This document shows, piece after piece, positions 55,140 through 62,969 of a DNA stretch of 64,000 bases. Source of the stretch: a virus; the IMG/VR virus record IMGVR_UViG_3300043449_002688, positions 62,001 to 126,000 of that record. One strand, written 5' to 3'. Both the position numbers and the translations under genes were made by a program. Every line of letters begins with the position of its first letter. Position 1 is the first letter of the stretch. Below the pieces are notes generated by a model, which was not told where the DNA came from, did no database searches, and saw only the letters and a list, made by a program, of their open reading frames with translations.

Positions 55140-57557
55140 TTATTGTTTTTTGCCTGTTGAATTATTTGTCGTATTATCTTGTGGAGGGTTAAGAACAGGG
55201 CTAACAGTAGTAGGAGAGACATTGGGGAAAAAAGTATTTTGTAAAGCATTTTGTACGCCTTCAATAAGACCTGTGCTTTTTTTAGAATTAAATAAAAAGC
55301 CACCTGCAGAAGCGATTTGGTCGCTCATATTTCTAAATCCATCTACAGTTGCCTGCCTAATAATATTTGCAACAGAAGCTCCTTGTTCATTTGCTAATTT
55401 TTGCATGACAGCTTCTATATCTGCCGAAATCTGCGCTCTAAGGCCAGATTTTTCATCTTCTACCGAGATACCACCTTGAACTTTCGTGGTATCTATTTTA
55501 GTTTCTTTTTGACTCATAAACTCTTGATAAGCTTTATCTGCTGTCATATTACCAAGAAATACATCTGCGGCCAATTTTTTATTTCTCGTTAGTAACCAAG
55601 TTTTTGGGTCTAATTTAGCTTTTTTAAGTTGCTCCCAAGCTTCTGATCCTTCTTTGATTCCTGTAGTTTCGCCGATTGCTTGATTTTCAGCTTGAGTTGC
55701 TTCATCTAAAATAGCATCTACATCAACTCCTTCTGCTACCATTTCTTTAATACTGTTTCTTACATCTTTATTATTTAATCCTTGCTCAATTAATGCGGTT
55801 TGAACAAAAGGACTAGTTATACCCATTTTTGATAAAGCCATTTTTAATAAAGTATTAGTTATACCGCCAGATCTTGTTTGTCTTTCTCTAAATACGTTTG
55901 AAAGGTCTACGGCAGTTGTTGCTGCTACTTGTGAAGGAAGATTTGCTCCAATTGCAGATGCTATATTTGCTGCTCCAGCTCCGGTATAAGAAACGCTTGT
56001 TTGACCAAATCCTTGTTGTAAGGCTAATTGAGAAGCGTAATCAGCTAAAATTTGTCTTCCTGGCATTGATTCTTGTGAAGAAAATCCTGCTCTTGCAGCT
56101 AAATCCTTATAACTTTCTATTGCAAAATATTCACCAGCTTTTCCGCCTCCCAAAGCGGCAGCAGTTCTTGCTAATTGAGATTTAGCTGCTTCAGAAGACA
56201 TACCGTATCTTTCAGAAAAAACCCCAAATGTAGCGTCTCGCATTTCTCTTATTCCATATTGCCCAAGCCTATTCCTCATATCAGCCAAATCTGACATATC
56301 TGCAACTTTTTGCTGCATTAAGTTTGCAGTATTAATGTGAGTCTGATCTATGCCAAACATTCTTTGCAAATTACCATGCAATGAACTTTCTTGATCTAAA
56401 TTTCTTCCAGCTTGACCTAAAGTAATATCATAAAGTTGTTTATCTTTTTCAGCTAATTGTGAAATTCTTTTAGCATAAGCTTCTTGTTGACTGATGGGCT
56501 TAGCAGACATATATCCATATGTGCCTCCAACAGCCACACCAGCCGCAATAAGAGGTAAAGCTACTCCGCCAGTAGCTACTGTAGCTAATCCAGCTACCCC
56601 TAGTTTAGCAAGAAGTGCGGCAGTTCCTACTACTCCTGCTACACTTGCTCCACCTAATAAACCGCTTATTGTTGCTTGAAATCCTCTACTGCTCAATGTG
56701 CTTTCTGCTCTATCTGCCATTAATCCAGAAGGAGAAGATGCCTCTCTTGCTTCTACGCCCAAACCAGCTCTTCTTAAAATTGCATTTGTGTAATCTCCTT
56801 GAATTGCTGCAGCAGTATATTGTTGTACAGCTCTTTGAGCCAATAACTGATTGGCTGGCTGGAGAGATCTTTCGTAAGATTCCATTCCATAATAAGCTCC
56901 AGGAAGTTGTATGCCTGTTTTGAGAGCAGAAGCTGTGGAAGCCATTAAAGCCCCAGCTAGGCCAAATCCTGCAACATTTGTCATAGCACCTAATTGAGCA
57001 CCAGGACCACCAAATTTACTTAGAAAATTAATAGCATTTTGGTTAAAAAAAGGTGATTGTTGCCAAATTTGATTTTGAGCTTTTACTAAATCAACTGTAG
57101 CTGCAATATTTTGAGATTTTAATTTATTAAGATTGTTGGCCCAAACGGTTTGGTTTGCAATGTCTTCTTTTGTTAAAGAATCTTTTCTTCTGTTTTCAAA
57201 TTCGCCTAATTTTTTTTGAAGCTGATCTATCTGAGTTTCATTAGTTTTAATAAAAGATTCTAAATCTTTAGACTTATCTTTATAAGCGTCTAGAATTTTC
57301 ATTCTAGTCTCGCTTGTAGCCTTATAAGCTTTAGTCGAAATATCGTCAAAAAGTTTAGATACGCCGCCTAAACCTGATTGCTGTTTTGCTAAATATTGAA
57401 GGGAGGTTTCAAAATCTTTTAAAGAGCGGTTTAACGCATCAAATGCTGTTCCACCAGATTCACCAAGTCCTTTTGTTTTAGCCTCTATTTTAGATAGAAC
57501 TTCAAGGAGCTTTTCTCCTCCTTCTATCTTGGCTTCAAAAGTTAACTTACTGTTCAT
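55140..57557 (-). CDS. Tape measure protein
   Basis: 805 residues. Starts with MNSKLTFEAKIEGGEKLLEVLSKIEAKTKGLGE, a common tape-measure start, then coiled coil (about 80-170), a Gly/Ala-rich hydrophobic region (about 190-360: GFGLAGALMAS, ISGLLGGASVAGVVGTAALLAKLGVAGLATVATGG) that could insert into the host membrane, then long helical stretches to the C-terminus. At about 1.5 angstrom per residue it predicts a tail near 120 nm, in the myovirus range. It follows the two chaperone-like genes, its classical position. No lytic transglycosylase or peptidase domain is visible. Confidence 0.85.
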   Translation of the reverse strand: MNSKLTFEAKIEGGEKLLEVLSKIEAKTKGLGESGGTAFDALNRSLKDFETSLQYLAKQQSGLGGVSKLFDDISTKAYKATSETRMKILDAYKDKSKDLESFIKTNETQIDQLQKKLGEFENRRKDSLTKEDIANQTVWANNLNKLKSQNIAATVDLVKAQNQIWQQSPFFNQNAINFLSKFGGPGAQLGAMTNVAGFGLAGALMASTASALKTGIQLPGAYYGMESYERSLQPANQLLAQRAVQQYTAAAIQGDYTNAILRRAGLGVEAREASSPSGLMADRAESTLSSRGFQATISGLLGGASVAGVVGTAALLAKLGVAGLATVATGGVALPLIAAGVAVGGTYGYMSAKPISQQEAYAKRISQLAEKDKQLYDITLGQAGRNLDQESSLHGNLQRMFGIDQTHINTANLMQQKVADMSDLADMRNRLGQYGIREMRDATFGVFSERYGMSSEAAKSQLARTAAALGGGKAGEYFAIESYKDLAARAGFSSQESMPGRQILADYASQLALQQGFGQTSVSYTGAGAANIASAIGANLPSQVAATTAVDLSNVFRERQTRSGGITNTLLKMALSKMGITSPFVQTALIEQGLNNKDVRNSIKEMVAEGVDVDAILDEATQAENQAIGETTGIKEGSEAWEQLKKAKLDPKTWLLTRNKKLAADVFLGNMTADKAYQEFMSQKETKIDTTKVQGGISVEDEKSGLRAQISADIEAVMQKLANEQGASVANIIRQATVDGFRNMSDQIASAGGFLFNSKKSTGLIEGVQNALQNTFFPNVSPTTVSPVLNPPQDNTTNNSTGKKQ

Positions 57558-57559
57558 CT

Positions 57560-58057
57560 TTAATCCTCATCAAAAGTCGGAGGCGGATCGTCAAACTCTA
57601 CAAATTCTTTATCTTTTGCATTATCTGTTTTATTAAGATTAGGCTCTTGATTGTTTTTTAAGTTAGCGTTTTTATTTTCTTTTTCTTCAAATTGCTTGTT
57701 AAGCTTTTCTATTTCTTTTTCATACCATTCATCATCTTCTTTTTCTCGTTGAGATTTTTCCATTTCAGCTTCTAATGGATTGGTTTTAAATCTAACCAAA
57801 GACTCTATTTCCTCTTGGATAGCCTTTTGAGCATTTTCTTCTGAAGAATTGATTAATTTATAAAAAACATCATCATAATATGTCTTTAAGACTACTTCAG
57901 GTGGCATTTCTTCTACTTGAAGTAATGGTGTATAAAAATTACGAGAATACCATCTACAAATATTTGAATACCAAGATTTAAAGCCGTTTTCAACGGCTTC
58001 ATTTAGGCTTAAAGTTTTAATATTACTAATGTTTTCAAAATTAAATAGTTTACTCAT
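57560..58057 (-). CDS. Tail assembly chaperone-like protein, second frame
   Basis: 165 residues from the ATG at 58057, which overlaps the end of the previous gene in another frame. The N-terminal 85 residues are helical (LSLNEAVENGFKSWYSNICRWYSRNFYTPLLQVEEMPPEVVLKTYYDDVFYKL), the C-terminal 80 are highly charged, disordered and Lys/Asn/Glu-rich (ENKNANLKNNQEPNLNK). This matches the T part of gpG/gpGT chaperone pairs that load the tape measure. The frame is open upstream through the overlap (to 58078), so a frameshift fusion with the previous gene is possible. A late-type element copy lies inside at 57635. Confidence 0.65.
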   Translation of the reverse strand: MSKLFNFENISNIKTLSLNEAVENGFKSWYSNICRWYSRNFYTPLLQVEEMPPEVVLKTYYDDVFYKLINSSEENAQKAIQEEIESLVRFKTNPLEAEMEKSQREKEDDEWYEKEIEKLNKQFEEKENKNANLKNNQEPNLNKTDNAKDKEFVEFDDPPPTFDED

Positions 58058-58442
58058 TTTTTGAAACTTTTTTAGCAAGCGTTTTAACGGCTTTGTCAGC
58101 TTCTTCTTTTAAAGACTGAGATCTTTCTTGTTCTTTTTGCATAGTTAATTCAAATACTTCTGCGATTACATTAGTATCTTCAAGATCTAATCCGTTATCA
58201 GAATCTGTCCAAAATTTAGGAGCTTCCAAGATTCTTACATAAAGCTGCCCAAAAAGATAAGCTTCCCCCTGTACGGTGGGAGTTGCTGCCTGTGCGTTTG
58301 CTCCGAGAATCATTCGGCGGCGTTCATCTGCTGTAAAATAATCTCTGCGAGAAATGACTGTTTTTACCAAAAATTTTCCAGTATAAACTCGACCTGTATT
58401 TTCGCCAACCGTATTGATAGTAAAAGTAGCTGTGGTTTCCAT
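58050..58442 (-). CDS. Tail assembly chaperone-like protein, first frame
   Basis: 130 residues. Residues about 1-35 are a strand-rich start (ATFTINTVGENTGRVYTGKFLVKTVISRRDYFTADERRRMILGANAQAATP), then APKFWTDSDNGLDLEDTNVIAEVFELTM and a Lys/Glu-rich helix to the end. The core 'fwt.s..G.dl.D.nvi.evy~..~~~~~e~' is typical of small proteins just before tape measure genes in large myoviruses. It begins the baseplate operon and has its own late-type element 83 bases upstream. It ends VSKNE* at a run of six A's. Confidence 0.72.
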   Translation of the reverse strand: METTATFTINTVGENTGRVYTGKFLVKTVISRRDYFTADERRRMILGANAQAATPTVQGEAYLFGQLYVRILEAPKFWTDSDNGLDLEDTNVIAEVFELTMQKEQERSQSLKEEADKAVKTLAKKVSKNE

Positions 58443-58524
58443 TATATTCTCCTAAAAGTAAATTAAAATGGCAAAAATACCATTTTGATACTTATTTTAA
58501 CACTATTTTTTTTGGATTACAAGC

Positions 58525-58536
58525 AAGATTAGGCTT
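58525..58536 (-). promoter_or_regulatory. Late-type promoter element (AAGCCTAATCTT variant)
   Basis: Minus strand reads AAGCCTAATCTT, 83 bases before the ATG at 58442, heading a seven-gene unit down to 51716. It overlaps the plus-strand -35 box at 58535. Confidence 0.6.
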
Positions 58537-58563
58537 GTTTTTAAAAAAATATAATGCTAAAAT
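58535..58563 (+). promoter_or_regulatory. Sigma70-like promoter of the exonuclease unit
   Basis: TTGTTT (58535-58540), 17-base spacer, TAAAAT (58558-58563), with TGC before the -10 as an extended -10. It is divergent from, and shares bases with, the late-type element, so early and late transcription may exclude each other here. Confidence 0.55.
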
Positions 58564-58593
58564 AAAGCGTAACTCATTAATAAAAGGCAAATT

Positions 58594-59031
58594 ATGCAAG
58601 AAAATCAAACATATCATGTTCTTGGTTTAACTTCCAGAGAACAAGTCGCTTTAAGGGCGCTTCTTTTTAATTCTTTTGCAGGTTGGATAGATAAAACCAT
58701 TAGAGAAGTGGTTGATTCTACTGAAGAAAATGCTCAAAATAAAGCTTCTTATACTTATAAATTATTTTGTAAATATAACGACATTATTGATTTGTTAATT
58801 AGCGAAGATTCTTTAGGAAAGGCTAAGCCTACTTTTTTGCTTATTACAGCAGATACAATGAAACTTTTAAATATTGCAATACGAGCATTTGATGAAAAGA
58901 ACAACTTAATGGGTCCTAAAAAAACTCAGCAAGTTAAGCTCTGCTTTATGGATTTATCTAAAAAAATTTTGCAATCCTCACAATATCTATACACAAAAGC
59001 TGAAATAGATTTGGTTAAACGAGAAAAATAA
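58594..59031 (+). CDS. Hypothetical helical protein
   Basis: 145 residues. Mostly helical, with EQVALRALLFNSFAGWIDKTIREVVDSTEENAQNKASYTYKLFCKYNDIIDLLI and a Lys-rich end (YTKAEIDLVKREK). A weak ribosome site (AAAGGC) lies ten bases upstream. It abuts the exonuclease gene by a one-base overlap (TAATG), so it may be a partner of the nuclease. Not recognised. Confidence 0.7.
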   Translation: MQENQTYHVLGLTSREQVALRALLFNSFAGWIDKTIREVVDSTEENAQNKASYTYKLFCKYNDIIDLLISEDSLGKAKPTFLLITADTMKLLNIAIRAFDEKNNLMGPKKTQQVKLCFMDLSKKILQSSQYLYTKAEIDLVKREK

Positions 59032-59927
59032 TGAAAAAACTTTTAATAATTGATGTAAGTAATTTATTTTATAGATGTTTTTACGGATCAACTCCATTGA
59101 TTACATCTAAAGGCATACCAGTTCAAGCTTTGCATGGATTTGTTCGAGGTATGAATTCTTTAATTAAAGAACGTGCTCCAGATTACATAGCTTTAGCCAT
59201 GGAAGGGTCTGGCCCGTCTTTTAGGAAAGCTATAGAGCCTCTTTATAAGGCAAATAGATCTGAACTACCTAACGAATTAAAAGGACAGCTTAAGTTGCTT
59301 CCGGACCTTATCGAAGCTTTAGGGTTTAAGTCTTATCGCTATCCTGGATTTGAAGCTGACGATGTAATTGGTACTTTAGTTATTGAAGCAAGAAGAAAGT
59401 TTCCTGATATTGAAGTAGAAATTGTATCTTCTGATAAAGACTTTTCGCAATTAGTAGATGAAAAAGCTAATATTTTTGATTTAGCAAAAAATTTAACATT
59501 AGGTGTAAAAGAAATTCATAATAAATATGGTATTTGGCCGGAACAGTTTGTTGATTATTTGGCTATTGTCGGAGATACTTCTGATAATATTAAAGGAGTT
59601 CAGGGTATTGGACCAAAAGGAGCTTTAAAGCTTTTGCAGCAGTTTAAAACACTAGAAGGAATATACGTTAACTTATCTTCTATTAAAACTTCTATGCAGG
59701 TAAAACTTCTTCAATCTAAAGACGAGGTTTTTAAAGCTAAAAAGCTAGCTAAAATTAACACAGAAGTTCCTTTAACTTTAGATTTAAACGAAGTTGAATA
59801 TCAGGGTCCCATAGAGCCTAAATTACGTAAAATGTTCAGAGAGCTTGAATTTAAAGATTTAGAAATTTCAATGTTAGGACCAGGAGTACAAATTCTAGGT
59901 GGAATTGAAATAGGAGTAAGATCATGA
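59031..59927 (+). CDS. 5'-3' exonuclease / flap endonuclease (PolI N-terminal-like)
   Basis: 298 residues, the length of stand-alone PolA 5'-nuclease domains and phage homologues. Motifs in order: metal-binding Asp in LLIIDVSNLFYRCF (about residue 7), KANRSELP (the arch region), PGFEADDVIGTL (about 107-118, acidic cluster), EIVSSDKDFSQLVDE (about 129-143), the acidic pair in IVGDTSDNIKGVQGIGPKGALKLL (about 180-203, including the helix-three-turn-helix that grips the duplex). All catalytic acids are present. It removes RNA primers and flaps during replication, like T4 RNase H and T5 exonuclease. It overlaps both neighbours. Confidence 0.93.
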   Translation: MKKLLIIDVSNLFYRCFYGSTPLITSKGIPVQALHGFVRGMNSLIKERAPDYIALAMEGSGPSFRKAIEPLYKANRSELPNELKGQLKLLPDLIEALGFKSYRYPGFEADDVIGTLVIEARRKFPDIEVEIVSSDKDFSQLVDEKANIFDLAKNLTLGVKEIHNKYGIWPEQFVDYLAIVGDTSDNIKGVQGIGPKGALKLLQQFKTLEGIYVNLSSIKTSMQVKLLQSKDEVFKAKKLAKINTEVPLTLDLNEVEYQGPIEPKLRKMFRELEFKDLEISMLGPGVQILGGIEIGVRS

Positions 59928-60412
59928 AGCAAATTTTGATTAAAGAAACAAATACTATTGATAAGATGGCTGGAACAAAATTTTCTCTTTTAATTAGCAA
60001 AAATATTTGCCCTAATTTAATTTTTAATGCAAAAAATATAACTAAAATTGAAATTCCTTTAGATTTAAAAGTTTTAGCTGGAGGCGAAGATTGGTCTCTT
60101 GTTTTTAACATTACTCCCATTCTTGCTGAAAATGGAATTGCTTTGCTTTCTGCTGAAAAAACTAAAGATAAAGTAAATGCCGTTTTTATGAATCTTACAG
60201 ATACAGATATTTCTTTAGAAGAAGGATTGCCTATTGTTGAAGTTACTCTAGCTCAATTAGTTTCTTTTAGACAAATTAAAGAAATGTCTAAGGTTGGAAA
60301 TGGATCTGCAGTGGCTATTTTTGATGCAGATGGAATCGCTAAAATTCAAACAGTAAAAGAAGAAAGAAGATCTGAAGCTCAGGCTAAAAAGACAAAAAAG
60401 AAGAAAGATTAA
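59924..60412 (+). CDS. Beta-rich protein, possibly dUTPase-like fold
   Basis: 162 residues. Contains LKVLAGGEDWSLVFNITPILAENGIALLSAEKTKDKVNAVFMNLTDTDISLEEGLPIVEVTLAQLV, in which 'v.N.tD.~i.~~.G..I~~~.~.ql' recalls the strand order of dUTPase-like trimers. The conserved catalytic Asp and the Gly/Ser-rich tail motif are not recognisable, so it may be a structural relative without that activity. The end is Lys-rich (QAKKTKKKKD). It overlaps the exonuclease stop by ATGA, and its own stop overlaps that of the convergent membrane protein gene. Confidence 0.65.
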   Translation: MKQILIKETNTIDKMAGTKFSLLISKNICPNLIFNAKNITKIEIPLDLKVLAGGEDWSLVFNITPILAENGIALLSAEKTKDKVNAVFMNLTDTDISLEEGLPIVEVTLAQLVSFRQIKEMSKVGNGSAVAIFDADGIAKIQTVKEERRSEAQAKKTKKKKD

Positions 60413-60717
60413 TCTTCATCTTTTGAATTAAGTTCTATAGATTTGTCTTCTAAAGAAATTTTTGCGTTATCTAGTTTTCTTATCCTATAAAACACATAAG
60501 AAAGAACCCAAAATAGCATGGCAAAAGAAGTTGGTATTACCGATTGCGGCTTATAATGAAGCCATAACACAGAAGCTACTGTTATATAAAGCGCAATATA
60601 ATATGTAAGTAGGGTTACAGAAGGTTTTTTGTTTACCGGGTCATGAGCAAAAGGAAATTTTAATCCTTTCTCACATGCTTCGTCAATCCATTGTGCAATT
60701 TTGTAAAAAAAATTCAT
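60409..60717 (-). CDS. Membrane protein, candidate holin component
   Basis: 102 residues. About 1-30 are soluble and aromatic (FFYKIAQWIDEACEKGLKFPFAHDPVNKKPS), then two transmembrane helices (about 36-55 and 62-80) and a charged C-terminus (KISLEDKSIELNSKDED). It starts by TAATG overlap with the upstream gene, which encodes a coiled-coil membrane protein. Two small adjacent membrane proteins late in the genome strand suggest a lysis or membrane cassette, but no endolysin is seen in the window. Confidence 0.6.
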   Translation of the reverse strand: MNFFYKIAQWIDEACEKGLKFPFAHDPVNKKPSVTLLTYYIALYITVASVLWLHYKPQSVIPTSFAMLFWVLSYVFYRIRKLDNAKISLEDKSIELNSKDED

Positions 60718-61145
60718 TACATAATACCAAAAAATTTAACTAAGGCAGCGACACTTAGTATTGCTGCCGAAATTGCTCCAATCCATTTAATAAAAACACC
60801 AGTTGTTTGTATCCATTTGATTGGTTTTTCTGCAATATCTAAACGCTGAGACCATTCTTTTTCTCTTAGCGCGTTTTCTTCTCTTATTAGTTGGTTTTGT
60901 GTTTTAAGCTCTTGAACGCCTTGAATATGAACTTTTAATTGATGATTGTATTCAGATAGTCTCTCATTAACTTCTGTTAACGCAAAATTAATTTGATCTT
61001 GTTGTTTTGTATAAATACTGAGAATTGCTTTTTGGGTAGCTAATTCCTCTTTTACTTCTGTTAAAGCTAGCGTTTGAGAATCTTGCTTTTCGTGAAGTAA
61101 ATCTAAAGATCGACCGACTTTTCCGTTTTGCTCTGAATTGCTCAT
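60717..61145 (-). CDS. Coiled-coil protein with C-terminal membrane anchor
   Basis: 142 residues from the ATG at 61145; the frame extends to a TTG at 61172, but GGGG lies closer to the ATG. Residues about 12-95 form a long heptad coiled coil (LDLLHEKQDSQTLALTEVKEELATQK ... LKVHIQGVQELKTQNQLIREENALREKEW). Residues about 112-140 are one hydrophobic helix (WIGAISAAILSVAALVKFFGIM). The layout resembles XhlA-type cell-lysis proteins and spanin-like partners. Transcribed from a late-type element with the next membrane gene. Confidence 0.65.
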   Translation of the reverse strand: MSNSEQNGKVGRSLDLLHEKQDSQTLALTEVKEELATQKAILSIYTKQQDQINFALTEVNERLSEYNHQLKVHIQGVQELKTQNQLIREENALREKEWSQRLDIAEKPIKWIQTTGVFIKWIGAISAAILSVAALVKFFGIM

Positions 61146-61185
61146 AAAACCCCAAAACCTTAATGATAACAAAGACGTGTTATAT

Positions 61186-61197
61186 AAGATTAGGAAA
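61186..61197 (-). promoter_or_regulatory. Late-type promoter element (TTTCCTAATCTT variant)
   Basis: Minus strand reads TTTCCTAATCTT, 41 bases before the ATG at 61145. With the 16381 site it shows that the upstream AAC of the consensus is dispensable. Confidence 0.6.
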
Positions 61198-61250
61198 TGT
61201 TTTTAAAAAACAATAATATAAACCAAAAAGTGCTTAAAATATTAGAATTA

Positions 61251-62948
61251 TTAAACTATTTCACGCCATTGAAGGCTTACAGCTACGTTAGCAGTAGCAT
61301 TTGCTTGCGAAGAAAGGGTTCTAGCTAAAACTACATAAACTTCTGAATCTGTAGAATCCATGTTTTGGTATATGATATTTTTGACAGCGGAAGAAAGCGA
61401 AGTTGCAGAAGCTGATGTTGTAGAGTTTTGACTGGTTCCTGCTGTAATAAATCCAGTAGATAGAGGATCTAAAACAACAGGAAGAAGGCTTGTAGCATTT
61501 AAACAGTATTCGGTAGCGCTTACATTTGGCTCTGTAGAAGTCCAAACGAGACCACCTGGGGCAGTAGTTGCAAGATAGCTTGCATTAGGTATTTTAACTA
61601 TTACATATTCTATGCTGGTAACTTCTGCATAAATAGAAGAATTAATAATTTTTACTCCAATTCTGTTTGGAAGCCCATTATAAGTATTGCTAAGTCTAAC
61701 GGCCAAAACGGGCAAATAAGTGCGGCCTGGAGTTAATGTAGTTCTTATTCCAGTTGAAGCAGAAAAGTCTTTTCCTGCCTCGATATATCCACCTTCACTT
61801 ATAACCGTAGAGCATATTTGTTCCATTTTACCGCCAGCAGTTTCTCCTGTATTAAAAATTTCACATCTGACAGGTAGATTTGGATTGCTTAAATATGGAG
61901 TTTCCAAAACATTTGAATGATAATATTCATGAGCTACAATTACTTGTCCATTGTGAACAAAACCGCATCGAACTCTACCAACTCCTAACCATTGAAAGTC
62001 AATATAAATAAGTTGCGTTTTGCTAGTATTAATATTGAATTTACTAGGGCCAGTCCCATCACATCTATCTATATTCCAATTTTGTTGAGGAACCCTTCTT
62101 AAATAAGAACCTATGTTAGCTTCGCTTGGAGTGCCGCCTATCTTAGATCTAATGACAAAATTAAGTTGACCGTTATCGGTTTTATTTGAAGTGTTTGAGC
62201 CAACTTGTTCAAAATAAATTCCATTATTATTATCAAAATATCCAGTTCTTTTTGTTACATTTTTTTCAGCATATCCAAAACAAATAGAAGAATAAATTAA
62301 TTGAGATTTCCCAGGCTGATATGGATGATATGCTTTGGTTTGATGTTGAACCGAGGAAGCAGGGTTACTGCTTGTTGTTAAAGTTACTGAAGCATTATTG
62401 GCAGTTGTTGTTGCTGTTCCGCCATTTAAGGTTTTTACATTATGATCTGTATCGTCGTATATATGTTTGTAATCGCCAAGAGAAAATACTTCTGAAATTC
62501 TAGTTCTTCCAAAGGCATCGTCATTTGATGGTTTTGAAATTATTGGAAAAAAATTATTAGAATTATAATATCTTCCAAATTCATCTACAAGAACATTTCT
62601 TAAAGCAACAGTAGGTTCTTCATCGTAAACTGCACGAATTATAAGTTCAGAACCCATCTTATTGCGTTCTTGTTCGTACATTTCTAAAGAACCGCCATCA
62701 TATTCTGTTGGGTTTTCTAGTCGATTAAATTGAGGGTCTATTAAGCCAATTTGCAGTTGAGTGTCCGATAAAACTCTTTTAATTACATAATTTTTTGCTA
62801 CAATTCCAGTTTTCTTTAAAGTAACAATTTGCCTAACTTTAAGCCCAACTGTAGAAGTTACAGTTATAATATGATTAGAAACAAAAATAGGAGCAAGCAA
62901 TATAGTTGGCCACTTGCTTTCTAATACAGAATACAAAGTTGACTGCAT
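61251..62948 (-). CDS. Virion structural protein (DAFGRxRISE type)
   Basis: 565 residues, beta-rich. N-terminal 100 residues look like a module of the TVTSTVGLKVRQIVTLKK type seen in other large structural proteins here. Residues about 140-160 read SNDDAFGRTRISEVFSLGDYKHIYDD, a motif family of 'DAFGRLRVSEPFTL' sequences that marks a set of phage virion proteins (fibre, capsid or neck). The remainder is a large beta sandwich with one conserved region QNWNIDRCDGTGPS. AGGAGCGAGC before the ATG is a good ribosome site. Its position next to lysis-like and delta-60 genes suggests a decoration or fibre protein. The exact location in the virion is unknown. Confidence 0.72.
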   Translation of the reverse strand: MQSTLYSVLESKWPTILLAPIFVSNHIITVTSTVGLKVRQIVTLKKTGIVAKNYVIKRVLSDTQLQIGLIDPQFNRLENPTEYDGGSLEMYEQERNKMGSELIIRAVYDEEPTVALRNVLVDEFGRYYNSNNFFPIISKPSNDDAFGRTRISEVFSLGDYKHIYDDTDHNVKTLNGGTATTTANNASVTLTTSSNPASSVQHQTKAYHPYQPGKSQLIYSSICFGYAEKNVTKRTGYFDNNNGIYFEQVGSNTSNKTDNGQLNFVIRSKIGGTPSEANIGSYLRRVPQQNWNIDRCDGTGPSKFNINTSKTQLIYIDFQWLGVGRVRCGFVHNGQVIVAHEYYHSNVLETPYLSNPNLPVRCEIFNTGETAGGKMEQICSTVISEGGYIEAGKDFSASTGIRTTLTPGRTYLPVLAVRLSNTYNGLPNRIGVKIINSSIYAEVTSIEYVIVKIPNASYLATTAPGGLVWTSTEPNVSATEYCLNATSLLPVVLDPLSTGFITAGTSQNSTTSASATSLSSAVKNIIYQNMDSTDSEVYVVLARTLSSQANATANVAVSLQWREIV

Positions 62949-62969
62949 TGCTCGCTCCTTTTAACTTGA

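Noticed and set aside
59924-60412. Firm dUTPase annotation.
   Set aside because: The strand pattern is suggestive, but the catalytic Asp motif and the C-terminal nucleotide-capping motif are not visible, so only a possible fold is stated.
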